From: an uncultured Actinomycetes bacterium
GTDB taxonomy: Bacteria; Actinomycetota; Actinomycetes; S36-B12
NCBI GenBank assembly: GCA_903960135.1
Contig: CAJBZP010000087.1
Location: 1 to 59,154 of the forward strand
Direction: 5' to 3'
DNA length: 59,154 bases
Shown: piece by piece, positions 41,938 through 51,333 of the stretch
Layout: each line of letters starts with the position of its first letter
How positions within the stretch are numbered: position 1 is the first letter of the stretch
Notes under the pieces: model-generated
What the model saw: only the letters and a program-made list of their open reading frames with translations
Database searches by the model: none
Told to the model about the DNA's origin: nothing
Made by a program: the position numbers and the translations under genes

Positions 41938-44577
41938 TTAGGTCTGCGCCATATCTACGAAACGGCTGTAGTGGCCTTGGAACGCCACGGTGACTTGCCC
42001 GGTTGGGCCGTTGCGGTGCTTGGCGATGATGAAGTCGGCTTCACCGGCACGAGGTGACTCGCGTTCGTAGGCATCCTCACGATGCAGGAGCACAACGACG
42101 TCCGCATCTTGCTCGAGGGAGTTGTGGACTACGACTCCATCGGCGATGAAGTTGTGAGTGCCGGCAACCTCAGCGTCGAAGACATCCATTTCGCCGAGTG
42201 ATTCAATGCCGACGATCTCATCCCAGTAGACATCGTTCGTTGCGAGCATTTCGAGATCGTCGCTCTCGAGGACAGCGGCGACGCGCTGGAGGCGCTCGTG
42301 CCCCGGTGCAGACTTGAAGAGCGTGCTGCCGCAGTACTGCGTGCCGATCTGGGTCTGGAAGTCGCGGTGTGTCATCCCCTTCTCCGCCATGATCTCGCGA
42401 ACCTGTCCCCACACCTCGCGGGGCAGTGTGTCGCGATTGGTGTTCTCCGTGATCGTTTCAAGGATGGTGAGAAGTTTGGTACCGATTACTCCACGGGCAC
42501 CGTGCGCATTGATGCGGCGCAGGAACACTTTCTGATCTGCACCTCCCGAGACTGTGACGTGGTACCCATCCCGATAGCCGTTCTTGCGTGCGACAGCAAT
42601 GCGCGCGTTGATTCCGAATCGGAGGAGCAGGCGAGCCACATCATCAGCAAGGCGGCGGCTCGTGCTGGCGTAGTAGATGTGACCGCCACGCTGGTTCTTG
42701 GTGATCGTGATCGAGCCGTCTGTGGCCCACAAGTGCTTAAGGAAAAGGGCGATCTGGCGCTTGGGCAGTGCGAAGACTTGCTCCGGGATGAACTTCTCGT
42801 GGCTGCGCTTGCCGAACAGGCCGAGCGAATCAAACCACTCAGCCATTGGGTTTCGTACCCCATGGGTAACAGGACGCACACTCGCGAATCGCAAGGTAGT
42901 GCAACGTGCAGCTTCATATTCATCTATGCGCAACTTGACTGCGAAAGCACGCGGAGCGCAGATGCTCATGACGTCGATGTTGGCGGGATCCTTTGTTGCG
43001 TACCGGATTGGTTGCCGAGGAAGCACGGATCCATCACCCAGCATGTGGGCGAGAACAATCACGTGATCATCTGACCAATCGGTCTCTTGTGATGGTGCAG
43101 GAACGTGGCGCGGGATACCGATGCGAGAACCTGTATCGAGGCTGCCCAGCGGCTGCCAGCCCTGATAGGTGAGGAGCGGGTGGTTTGCTGTTGCATCGAG
43201 GATCCGGCCGCTAGCCGTGCGCACCCGGAAGACTTCCTTGCGCCCAGTGGAAAACACGTGCGAGAGCGGGCGCTCGACATAGCGGAGAGAGTCATCTAGT
43301 GACCAGACCGGGACATTGCGCTCACCGGATTCGAAAAGCTCACCCATGGTCATCTCTGCACCTGTGTCGGCGCGAACGATGCGAGTTGTTGCTGGCAGGC
43401 AGCCCGACTCGCGAAGGTCAGCGAGCATCGGCCGCTTATCTTGACGTTGCTCGGCGCCGCGGTTCAACTGGCTGATTGCGATGACTGGAACTTCAAGCTC
43501 CTTGGCGAGAAGTTTAAGGGAGCGCGAGAACTCCGAGACTTCCTGCTGACGACTTTCGACGCGCTTACCACTTGTCATGAGCTGTAGGTAGTCGACAACC
43601 ACGAGGCGAAGATCATGGCGCTGCTTCAGGCGCCGGCACTTGGCGCGGATCTCCATCAAAGTCATGTTCGGCGAATCGTCAATGAACAGCGGTGCCTCAC
43701 TGACGGTGCCCATCTTGCTCGCCAACTTGGCCCAGTCGCTCTCACTCATGGTGCCCGAGCGCATGTGGTGCAGCGGGATCTGGGCTTCAGCCGAAAGGAG
43801 GCGCATGACGATTTCGTTGCGGCTCATTTCCAGGGAGAACATGACGCTGCTCAGCCCATGCTTAATGGAAGCATTGCGGCAGATATCTAAACCGAGAGTT
43901 GATTTACCAAGTGCTGGCCGTGCCGCCAAGATGATCAGCTGCCCTGGATGCAGACCATTGGTCAAGGAATCCAAGTCAACAAATCCAGTCGGCACACCGA
44001 TCATTTCGCCGCCGCGATTTGAGATCGCTTCGATCTCACTCAATGCGTCGTTCATGATGTCGCGCAGGGGACTGTAGTCCTCGCTCATGCGCCGGTCGGT
44101 TACGTCATAGACCTCGGCCTGGGCGCGGTCGACCATCTCGTCGACATCACCGGTGCCGGTGTAGCCCATGCTGACGATGCGGGTGCCGGCTTCAACGAGC
44201 CGGCGCAAGATCGCTTGCTCGCGCACGATCCGGGCGTAGTAGTTGCCATTCGCGGCGGTTGGCACCAGGGACACCAATGTGTGTAAGTACGGTGCGCCAC
44301 CAACCCGAGCAATATCACCGTTCTTGGTTAGTTCGGCCGCTACGGTGACCGCATCAGCCGGCTCACCCTTGCTATAAAGATCAAGGATTGATCCGTAGAT
44401 CGTCTGGTGCGCTGGCCGATAGAAGTCGGCTTCGCGGACGGTCTCAACCACATCAGCTATCGCATCCTTGCTGAGCAGCATGGCCCCCAGGACCGACTGC
44501 TCGGCGGCCACATCATTGGGCGGGGTGCGGTCTTGACCGCGGGGCTCAACCGGCAACGGCAACTCGAGGACACTCAT
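41938..44577 (-). CDS. dnaB: Replicative DNA helicase DnaB containing an intein
   Basis: Walker A-type ARPALGKSTL, DYLQLM, LNRGAEQRQDKRPMLADLRESG | intein | SLEQDADVVVLLHRED. Confidence 0.97.
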   Translation of the reverse strand: MSVLELPLPVEPRGQDRTPPNDVAAEQSVLGAMLLSKDAIADVVETVREADFYRPAHQTIYGSILDLYSKGEPADAVTVAAELTKNGDIARVGGAPYLHTLVSLVPTAANGNYYARIVREQAILRRLVEAGTRIVSMGYTGTGDVDEMVDRAQAEVYDVTDRRMSEDYSPLRDIMNDALSEIEAISNRGGEMIGVPTGFVDLDSLTNGLHPGQLIILAARPALGKSTLGLDICRNASIKHGLSSVMFSLEMSRNEIVMRLLSAEAQIPLHHMRSGTMSESDWAKLASKMGTVSEAPLFIDDSPNMTLMEIRAKCRRLKQRHDLRLVVVDYLQLMTSGKRVESRQQEVSEFSRSLKLLAKELEVPVIAISQLNRGAEQRQDKRPMLADLRESGCLPATTRIVRADTGAEMTMGELFESGERNVPVWSLDDSLRYVERPLSHVFSTGRKEVFRVRTASGRILDATANHPLLTYQGWQPLGSLDTGSRIGIPRHVPAPSQETDWSDDHVIVLAHMLGDGSVLPRQPIRYATKDPANIDVMSICAPRAFAVKLRIDEYEAARCTTLRFASVRPVTHGVRNPMAEWFDSLGLFGKRSHEKFIPEQVFALPKRQIALFLKHLWATDGSITITKNQRGGHIYYASTSRRLADDVARLLLRFGINARIAVARKNGYRDGYHVTVSGGADQKVFLRRINAHGARGVIGTKLLTILETITENTNRDTLPREVWGQVREIMAEKGMTHRDFQTQIGTQYCGSTLFKSAPGHERLQRVAAVLESDDLEMLATNDVYWDEIVGIESLGEMDVFDAEVAGTHNFIADGVVVHNSLEQDADVVVLLHREDAYERESPRAGEADFIIAKHRNGPTGQVTVAFQGHYSRFVDMAQT
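42121..43401 (-). mobile_element. DnaB intein (427 aa) with LAGLIDADG/DOD homing endonuclease motifs
   Basis: Starts CLPATTRIV after ESG, ends FIADGVVVHN before Ser+1; block B ATANHPLL; DOD motifs LAHMLGDGS and LKHLWATDGS; boundaries computed by residue count. Confidence 0.95.
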
Positions 44578-44703
44578 CTAGTTCTCCTTTCCGGTTGCCT
44601 ATTCCGCCGTGCCCACCAGTTCTAACCGGCGGGCCTACTCACTGTTCTAACAGGAGGGTCTGACGTAACGTATGGTCGCCGCGCCGGCGGTGTCCAACCA
44701 CCT

Positions 44704-44843
44704 TGTGGACCGTCCTGTGGAGGGGTTGGGGACCACCTGCTCCTGCCCGGTAAACCGCTGGGGACCACTTGGGGATACCCCAAATATTTCCGAGGGCTCC
44801 CCCTATGACCGCCCGGTATTCCCTGTCCCCAGCCTGTGGATAA
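44704..44843 (+). promoter_or_regulatory. Cluster of six same-strand TGKGGA (DnaA-box-like) motifs in the dnaB/PTP divergent intergenic region
   Basis: TGTGGACCG 44704, TGTGGAGGG 44716, TGGGGACCA 44727, TGGGGACCA 44759, TGGGGATAC 44770, TGTGGATAA 44835. Confidence 0.45.
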
Positions 44844-44875
44844 AAGATTTCTTCACCAGTGGGTACCCTCAACCC

Positions 44876-45379
44876 GTGCCCAATCCCTACCGAATCACGG
44901 TCATCTGCCTCGGCAATATCTGCCGCTCCCCGATCGGGGAGGCGGTGCTCCGCGACCGCATCGCTAATGCGGGCCTGGCCGGCCAAGTCAGCGTTGACTC
45001 CGCCGGCACCGGCGACTGGCACATCGGCCAAGGGGCGAACGTCAAGTCAATCACCACCTTGAACCAGCACGGGTACGAACTTGACCACACCGCCCGCCAG
45101 ATCACCCCGAGTTGGTTTGCCGAGATAGACCTAGCCCTGGTGATGGACACCAGCAACTACGCAGATGTTTCCGCACTCATCGAGGCAAGTGGCGCCCAAG
45201 TCGAACTACGAATGATGCGCGCCTTCGACCCGGCCTTGCGTGGCAGCACTGAACCTGATCCGGCCCTTGATGTTCCTGACCCCTACCACGGCACCATGGC
45301 GGATTTCGTCACGGTGCTCCAGATGATCGAGGCCGCTGCAGATGGGCTGGTGTCCGAGTTACCCCTGCGCGTATCCTGA
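44876..45379 (+). CDS. Low molecular weight protein-tyrosine phosphatase
   Basis: VICLGNICRSPIGEAVL P-loop, DVPDPYHG; GTG start at 44876 preferred over 44672. Confidence 0.93.
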   Translation: MPNPYRITVICLGNICRSPIGEAVLRDRIANAGLAGQVSVDSAGTGDWHIGQGANVKSITTLNQHGYELDHTARQITPSWFAEIDLALVMDTSNYADVSALIEASGAQVELRMMRAFDPALRGSTEPDPALDVPDPYHGTMADFVTVLQMIEAAADGLVSELPLRVS

Positions 45380-45421
45380 ATTCTGCACAACCTGCTTAGG
45401 CGTTTCTGCGATTGGGGGAAG

Positions 45422-45796
45422 ATGTCTGAAATCACGCCGGTTCCCGAGCAATTCTTCCTAACTATTGGTGATATCGGGCTCACCCGAGATGCCATCGTGA
45501 CACCAAACGGCACCGCACCCCTGAAGGGCTCGCAGTGGATAGTGGCGGATCAAACCACCACTGCCCAAAAGATCCCGACTTATGCGATCGTGCTTGCCGT
45601 AGTTTTCGCCATCTTCTGCCTACTCGGATTGCTGTTTCTCCTAATGAAGGAAGAGGTAACAACCGGGTACGTGCTAGTTACCGTGCGTTCTGGTGACCTC
45701 TACTACAGCTGCCAGATTCCGTGCGGGAATCAGCAAGCAATCGCTTCGGTCCGGGCCGCGGTCACACAGGCCCAATCCGCTGCCGCTCAGTTTTAA
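45422..45796 (+). CDS. Single-pass membrane protein of unknown function
   Basis: TYAIVLAVVFAIFCLLGLLFLL TM helix. Confidence 0.65.
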   Translation: MSEITPVPEQFFLTIGDIGLTRDAIVTPNGTAPLKGSQWIVADQTTTAQKIPTYAIVLAVVFAIFCLLGLLFLLMKEEVTTGYVLVTVRSGDLYYSCQIPCGNQQAIASVRAAVTQAQSAAAQF

Positions 45797-45834
45797 TCAA
45801 AGATAATTACTAGCAGAAAGCCTGGTGAGTTGAA

Positions 45835-46137
45835 TTGTCAGTACCAACGCCGCCACCGTTCAACCCCGCTGAATATAGGCAGTCACAAGACGGCATGGGA
45901 ACAGCAGCACTCGTTATGGGCATTTTGCAGTTCTTCTGCCTCGGGCCCATCGGCACCGTTCTCGCTATCGTGTTCGGCTACCTAGGAATGCAGAAAGCCA
46001 AGCAAGGGCTAGCCACCAATGGCGGCGTGGCGAAAGCTGGGTTCATCCTCGGCATCATCGGTGCCGGTCTTTCAGTAGTCGGCTTCATCTTCTGGATAAT
46101 CTTCATAGTTGCCGCCGGCGCTTCATCGAGCTATTAG
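45835..46137 (+). CDS. DUF4190 domain-containing membrane protein
   Basis: TAALVMGILQFFCLGPIGTVLAIVFGYLGMQKAKQG...GVAKAGFILGIIG; TTG start. Confidence 0.8.
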   Translation: MSVPTPPPFNPAEYRQSQDGMGTAALVMGILQFFCLGPIGTVLAIVFGYLGMQKAKQGLATNGGVAKAGFILGIIGAGLSVVGFIFWIIFIVAAGASSSY

Positions 46138-46161
46138 TTGCCCACACCAATTGCGCAAAGC

Positions 46162-46193
46162 GACGGGGCCCGGTCAGCTGACCGAGCCCCGTC
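46162..46193. terminator. Bidirectional hairpin between convergent genes
   Basis: GACGGGGCCCGGTCA-GC-TGACCGAGCCCCGTC, 15-bp stem with one mismatch, 2-nt loop; no strong T-tract. Confidence 0.75.
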
Positions 46194-46207
46194 GAGTTCA
46201 ACGTTAC

Positions 46208-46624
46208 TTATGCATTTTCCGGTCCGTACTTGTTGTCACCCGGAGTGCTCTTAAGAAGAGCCAGGATGAGTAGCAGGATCGCGCCGATACCGCAGGCGAA
46301 CATCAACACGTAGCCGAGCAGCACCAGCCACCCCGACTTATCGGAGTCGTGCACCCGGCGAACCATCACGCCAATCCCCGGTAGCAAGGTTGCTAGGCTC
46401 CAAATGATGCCCAGCACGCCAATGCCTGGGAGCTGCGTCGGGTTACCGCCAATCATGACTTCCTGGGCACCAATTTGGAAGCCTATGAACCCATCAATTA
46501 CTAACAAGATTATGCCGACTACGTAGACGAACAGAAAGAACCACCAGAACTCTGACCGACGGGCCCGGCCACTGAAGGTGGCGTATTTCTTAAAACAGGT
46601 GGAAATTGCTTGACCGAAACTCAT
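46208..46624 (-). CDS. DUF805 family membrane protein (copy 3)
   Basis: MSFGQAISTCFKKYATFSGRARRSEFWWFFLFVYV, RRVHDSDKSGWLVLL. Confidence 0.93.
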   Translation of the reverse strand: MSFGQAISTCFKKYATFSGRARRSEFWWFFLFVYVVGIILLVIDGFIGFQIGAQEVMIGGNPTQLPGIGVLGIIWSLATLLPGIGVMVRRVHDSDKSGWLVLLGYVLMFACGIGAILLLILALLKSTPGDNKYGPENA

Positions 46625-46666
46625 TTCGTCTCCAATTTGTTAGCGATTGATTCTTTGGGTGGTGCG

Positions 46667-47023
46667 TCAGGCAGCGGCGGGGCCATAGGCGTTGTCGCCT
46701 GGCTTGGACGGCTGTGCCCAGAAAATGATCAAGATGATGATGCCAACGCAAGGGATCAATAGCAGCAACTGCAGCCAGCCTGATCTGCCGGTGTCATGGA
46801 GTCGGCGGCTACCTACCGATAACTCAACCAAAAGAAAAATGATGCCGATAATAAACGACACGATGTTAGAGCCATTTGTGTTTAATAGGCCAGCGATGAT
46901 GTTGATTACGATTCCGATTAAGAACACGAATAGGTAGAAGTACCAGAATTCTGAGCGACTCGCGCGGCCCGAGAAAACCCCGATCTTGCTGAAGCAGGTC
47001 GATATTGCTTGACCGAAACTCAT
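46667..47023 (-). CDS. DUF805 family membrane protein (copy 2)
   Basis: MSFGQAISTCFSKIGVFSGRASRSEFWYFYLFVFL, RRLHDTGRSGWLQLL. Confidence 0.93.
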   Translation of the reverse strand: MSFGQAISTCFSKIGVFSGRASRSEFWYFYLFVFLIGIVINIIAGLLNTNGSNIVSFIIGIIFLLVELSVGSRRLHDTGRSGWLQLLLLIPCVGIIILIIFWAQPSKPGDNAYGPAAA

Positions 47024-47101
47024 GATGGCTCCTTTGGCGAACGCCCCTCCTCCGGAGCGCTTCGCCTAATCTTGGCCTAAATGGGCGGCAATTAACACGA
47101 C

Positions 47102-47512
47102 TTAGCCCAATTCTTCGCCGTAATTATTCCTCCCGGGGGTACCCCCGAGGACCCACAAGACCAGCAGGGCGATATTCCCGCAGGGTACGAGCAAGAGCAA
47201 TTGCAGCCAGCCTGACATCCCACGATCATGAAGCCGGCGACAGCCAACCGCATAGGTAGGCACCAGCAGGGCTAGCCCGATTAAAACTGCCAGCACGTAA
47301 AAAACCATGCCGACCACAAGAAGTGGCCCACTCGCCTGGCCGCCTGGGCTGCCGGCACTCGCGGCGAGCAGGAACCCCAGACCGATTAAGGCCACCACGA
47401 CAGTAACCAAGGTCTGGAACAGCATCCACCACCAAAACTCCGAGCGCTTCGCCCGTCCTTCGAAAGTTCCGTACTTTTCAAAGCAAGTGCGGACCGCGGT
47501 AGCGAAAGACAT
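47102..47512 (-). CDS. DUF805 family membrane protein (copy 1)
   Basis: MSFATAVRTCFEKYGTFEGRAKRSEFWWWMLF; ATG at 47512 rather than 47677. Confidence 0.92.
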   Translation of the reverse strand: MSFATAVRTCFEKYGTFEGRAKRSEFWWWMLFQTLVTVVVALIGLGFLLAASAGSPGGQASGPLLVVGMVFYVLAVLIGLALLVPTYAVGCRRLHDRGMSGWLQLLLLVPCGNIALLVLWVLGGTPGRNNYGEELG

Positions 47513-47549
47513 TTTCAACTCCTCATCGGGCAGGCGAAGTAAATACTGG

Positions 47550-48002
47550 CTAGGCGACGACGACATCCAGTGTGACAACCGCGACCACATCAGGATGCAA
47601 TTGCACCCGGGCACTGTGCTTGCCCACTGTCTTGATCGCCTTTGGGATCTCGACCTTGCGCTTCTCGAGCACCACACCGCTTGAGTTCTTTACCGCCGCA
47701 ACGACATCTGCGGTAGTGATGGACCCGAAGAGTCGGCCCGTTTCACCCGCCCGTGAAGTTAAGGTCACGGTGAGGGCTTCAAGTTGCTGCTTGACCTCAT
47801 TGGCATGGTCCAGGCCCCGGATCTCGCGAACCTTGCGGGCGCGCTTGATCTGAGTCACCTGCTTTTCGCCACCCTTTGTCCAGCCAATTGCCAGGCCACG
47901 TGGCATTAGGTAGTTGCGGCCGTAACCATCTTTGACGGTGACCACATCGCCCGCGCCACCAAGGCCCGTGACTTCTTCAGTGAGAATCAGTTTCATGATC
48001 AA
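47550..48002 (-). CDS. rplI: 50S ribosomal protein L9
   Basis: [37 protein letters not shown]. Confidence 0.97.
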   Translation of the reverse strand: MIMKLILTEEVTGLGGAGDVVTVKDGYGRNYLMPRGLAIGWTKGGEKQVTQIKRARKVREIRGLDHANEVKQQLEALTVTLTSRAGETGRLFGSITTADVVAAVKNSSGVVLEKRKVEIPKAIKTVGKHSARVQLHPDVVAVVTLDVVVA

Positions 48003-48007
48003 TTAAC

Positions 48008-48280
48008 CTATCGGGAAGTTGGGATGTAGGGCAGGAGTGCCATTTCGCGAGCGTTCTTGACGGCGGTTGCAACTGCGCGCTGCTGCTGCACTGTCAGACC
48101 AGTTACGCGACGTGCGCGAATCTTGCCGCGATCCGAAACGAACTTGCGCAGCAAGTTGACGTCCTTGTAATCAACAACCTTGACATCTGGCTTGAGAAGT
48201 GGCGTTACCTTCTTTAACGGCATTTTGTCGCTGGCGCGCATTGGGCGCCGCTTCGTGTCTTTTTCTCTGTCTCGTCCCAT
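48008..48280 (-). CDS. rpsR: 30S ribosomal protein S18
   Basis: [50 protein letters not shown]. Confidence 0.97.
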   Translation of the reverse strand: MGRDREKDTKRRPMRASDKMPLKKVTPLLKPDVKVVDYKDVNLLRKFVSDRGKIRARRVTGLTVQQQRAVATAVKNAREMALLPYIPTSR

Positions 48281-48350
48281 GCTTGGGTCGCTCCCTTTTT
48301 ATTGAGTCTGTGAGTGTTTTCTGTTTTGGTTTCTTAGCTTTGATTAAGAC

Positions 48351-48824
48351 TTAGAACGGGGGCTCATCGAGCGCTGCTCCGCTGGTGGCCCACGGATCGT
48401 CGGCCGGTGCACCGCCGCCGGTGTTGCCAGAGTTTTCACCAGGTGCGCCGCCTTGACGCGCGACGCGGTTTACCTTGGCCGTTGCGTAACGTAGAGCGGG
48501 GCCAACGTCTTCAACCTCGAGTTCCATCACCTGGCGCTTCTCGCCCTCGCGGGTCTCATAGGAACGTTGCTTCAACCGGCCAGAGACGATTACGCGGGTG
48601 CCCTTGGTCAGTGATTCGGCAACGTTCTCCGCATACTGGCGCCACACACTGCAACGCATGAATACGGTCTCGCCGTCTTTCCATTCGTTGGTGGTCTTGT
48701 CAAGAACGCGTGAGCTGGAGGCGACGGTGAATGAAGCAACCGCAGCACCACTTGGGGTGAAGCGCAGCTCCGGGTCATTGGTTAAGTTACCAATGACGGT
48801 CACGGTGATATCGCCGGCGGCCAT
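48351..48824 (-). CDS. ssb: Single-stranded DNA-binding protein
   Basis: [28 protein letters not shown]...; acidic tail ending DEPPF. Confidence 0.96.
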   Translation of the reverse strand: MAAGDITVTVIGNLTNDPELRFTPSGAAVASFTVASSSRVLDKTTNEWKDGETVFMRCSVWRQYAENVAESLTKGTRVIVSGRLKQRSYETREGEKRQVMELEVEDVGPALRYATAKVNRVARQGGAPGENSGNTGGGAPADDPWATSGAALDEPPF

Positions 48825-49135
48825 TACTTCGCTTCTTCTCTGACGTCTTCTGGGCGCATGACCTTGGTGCGCATCACGGCTTCGTTGAGACCAAGTTGGC
48901 GGTCCAGTTCGGCTACCGCCGTCGGAGTCGCCGTTAGGTTGATGACCGCGTAAATGCCCTCGGTCTTCTTATTGATCTCATAGGCCAACCGGCGCCGACC
49001 CCAGATATCAACGCGCTCGACACTGCCACCATCGCTCTTGACCACATTCAAAAATGTGTCAAGGCTCGGGGCAATTGTCTTTTCTTCTAGATCAGGGTCC
49101 AAAATGACCATGACTTCATAACGACGCATAGACAA
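48824..49135 (-). CDS. rpsF: 30S ribosomal protein S6
   Basis: [16 protein letters not shown]...[22 protein letters not shown]. Confidence 0.97.
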   Translation of the reverse strand: MSMRRYEVMVILDPDLEEKTIAPSLDTFLNVVKSDGGSVERVDIWGRRRLAYEINKKTEGIYAVINLTATPTAVAELDRQLGLNEAVMRTKVMRPEDVREEAK

Positions 49136-49157
49136 CCCACCTCCTTTGGACTAAACG

Positions 49158-49223
49158 GTCACGGTCGATCCGTGACAGGAGGGTTTCTGCGTGCCTGCGG
49201 TTTGGCGAAAAACCACTTCGCCA
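49158..49223 (-). promoter_or_regulatory. Structured 5' leader of the rpsF operon (two hairpins)
   Basis: GTCACGG-ATCGA-CCGTGAC (49158-49176) and TGGCGAA-N7-TTCGCCA (49203-49223), upstream of the rpsF RBS. Confidence 0.45.
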
Positions 49224-49380
49224 GGTTTCAGGGCCCCGCAAGAGTAGCGGTACCGAGGTCCTTTCCGGAAATCGGGGTTATCCACGCAGGGCTTGCCACG
49301 AGGTTGGGCCAGCCGTCTCCTGAAATCTGCCAGCCTCGCTCGGGCATGGGCCGCCGAGCCACGCGCCGTAGGCTGAGCCC

Positions 49381-50166
49381 ATGCGGATAGCGACATGGAA
49401 CGTTAATTCCGTGACCGCGCGGCTGCCCCGGGTTCTCCAGTGGTTGGCGGCGAACCAGCCCGACGTGTTGGCACTACAAGAACTTAAGTGCACCGACGCT
49501 GCCTTCCCAACCATGGATATCTCGGCTTTGGGGTATGAAGTTGCCTCACATGGCACCGGCCGGTGGAACGGTGTCGCGCTACTCAGCCGAATAGGCCTGG
49601 TCGACGTCACCCGCGGCCTCGTTGACCAGCCGCAATACGAAGGTGCCGACGAACCTCGAGCCATCGCAGCCACCTGTGGTGGCGTTCGCGTCTGGAGCAT
49701 CTACGTGCCCAACGGGCGCGAACCTGGGCATGATCACTACCAATACAAACTCAATTGGTTAGGCGCACTCGAAGTGACAATCGGTCAGGAGCTATCAGCT
49801 GCCCCGACCCGTCCACTCGCGGTCATCGGCGACTACAACGTCGCCCCAACCGATGAGGACGTCTGGGATATCAGCCAGTTCAGCGAGAGTACCCACGTCA
49901 CGGCGCCGGAGCGCGCAGCTTTAGCGAAATTACGCTCAACTGGTTTAACTGAAGTGGTGCCTCGCGCCCTGAAGGGATATCCATTCACCTTCTGGGATTA
50001 CCGCCAAGCCGCATTCGGTCGCGGATGGGGTATGCGGATCGATTTGGTTTATGCGAACGAACCATTCGCTGCACAAGTAACTGATGCCTATGTCGATCGC
50101 GAGGAGCGCAAAGGTAAAGGTGCCTCTGATCACGCACCCGTCGTCGTCGACCTGGATCTTGATTGA
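49381..50166 (+). CDS. xth: Exodeoxyribonuclease III family
   Basis: MRIATWNVNSVTARL, LALQELKC, VIGDYNVAPTDEDVWD, KGASDHAPVVVDL. Confidence 0.95.
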   Translation: MRIATWNVNSVTARLPRVLQWLAANQPDVLALQELKCTDAAFPTMDISALGYEVASHGTGRWNGVALLSRIGLVDVTRGLVDQPQYEGADEPRAIAATCGGVRVWSIYVPNGREPGHDHYQYKLNWLGALEVTIGQELSAAPTRPLAVIGDYNVAPTDEDVWDISQFSESTHVTAPERAALAKLRSTGLTEVVPRALKGYPFTFWDYRQAAFGRGWGMRIDLVYANEPFAAQVTDAYVDREERKGKGASDHAPVVVDLDLD

Positions 50167-50167
50167 C

Positions 50168-51322
50168 ATGTCATTAGTTGTCCGAATCATTACCGCGAGA
50201 CAACATCGCGAGTGGATTGCCGCCAGGCCGTCGGTTTCATTCTTGCAATTACCCGAATGGGGAGAGGTGAAAGTCGGTTGGACTTCGGAGTCCCTTGGTT
50301 GGTTTGATGGCGGCCGCCTCGTTGGCGCCGGCCTTGTGCTCTATCGGTCAATCCCAAAACTGAAAATCCGCAGCCTCGCTTATCTACCCGAGGGCCCGGA
50401 CATTGACTGGCTGCGCGAGCGCGTACCAGCGGCCACCTTGGATGACTGGCTAAACCCGCTGCTCGCGCACTGCAAATCCCGTGGTGCCTTTGTGTTGAAG
50501 ATGGGACCGGCAATCGCTACTCGACGCTGGCAAAGTGACACCATCAAGTCTGCTATCGCTGATCGCACTGCCGGCTCACCCAACCCTGCGGACCGGATCA
50601 GCGATCTGGTCGCCGACTGGCATTCGACAAGGGCCTTACAAGTTGCCGAGCAACTGCAAGCGCGGGGCTGGCTGCAAGAAGGCGGCGATGAAGCCGGCTT
50701 TGGTGATGTGCAACCCCGCTATGTTTTTCAACTGAATCTGGTCAATAGGTCACTTGGCGAGATATTCGGTGACTTCAATCAATTGTGGCGGCGAAATATT
50801 AGGAAGTCGGAGAAGGCTGGAGTTGAGGTAGCGCGAGGGGATTATTCAGATCTGGCTGCCTTTCACGCTATATATGTCGAGACCGCTAGGCGCGATCATT
50901 TCACCCCCAGAGGTCTTGCCTACTTTGAGCGCATGTGGCAACAACTCAATGATCAGGAACCAGAGCGCCTAACTTTGTATCTGGCCAACTACGAAGGTCA
51001 TGTTGCCGCGGCCACCTTGATGATTCGTGTTGGTAACCACGCTTGGTACTCCTACGGGGCTTCGACTACAGCCGACCGAGATGTGCGTCCGTCAAATGCC
51101 CTGCAATGGCGAATGATCACCGACGCGCACAAATCCGGCTGCGAAATTTTCGATCTTCGAGGGATAGCTGACACGTTAAACCCGGAGAGCCAGTTATTTG
51201 GGTTGGTGCAATTCAAATTAGGTACCGGAGGTTTCGCTCAGGAGTATGTTGGCGAGTGGGACTACGTCCTGCGCGGTGCCTGGGCTAAGGGTTACCGCGT
51301 GTACCAAAGTCGTCGCGGATAA
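50168..51322 (+). CDS. FemA/FemB/FemX-family peptidoglycan bridge aminoacyltransferase
   Basis: FLQLPEWGEVKVGW, RRNIRKSEKAGVEVARGD, EIFDLRGIADTLNPESQLFGLVQFKLGTGG. Confidence 0.92.
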   Translation: MSLVVRIITARQHREWIAARPSVSFLQLPEWGEVKVGWTSESLGWFDGGRLVGAGLVLYRSIPKLKIRSLAYLPEGPDIDWLRERVPAATLDDWLNPLLAHCKSRGAFVLKMGPAIATRRWQSDTIKSAIADRTAGSPNPADRISDLVADWHSTRALQVAEQLQARGWLQEGGDEAGFGDVQPRYVFQLNLVNRSLGEIFGDFNQLWRRNIRKSEKAGVEVARGDYSDLAAFHAIYVETARRDHFTPRGLAYFERMWQQLNDQEPERLTLYLANYEGHVAAATLMIRVGNHAWYSYGASTTADRDVRPSNALQWRMITDAHKSGCEIFDLRGIADTLNPESQLFGLVQFKLGTGGFAQEYVGEWDYVLRGAWAKGYRVYQSRRG

Positions 51323-51333
51323 GGGGGAGCAAA

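Noticed and set aside
42298-43074. 258-aa plus-strand ORF inside dnaB
   Set aside because: Antisense shadow ORF of the intein; no recognisable domain and the opposite strand is clearly coding.
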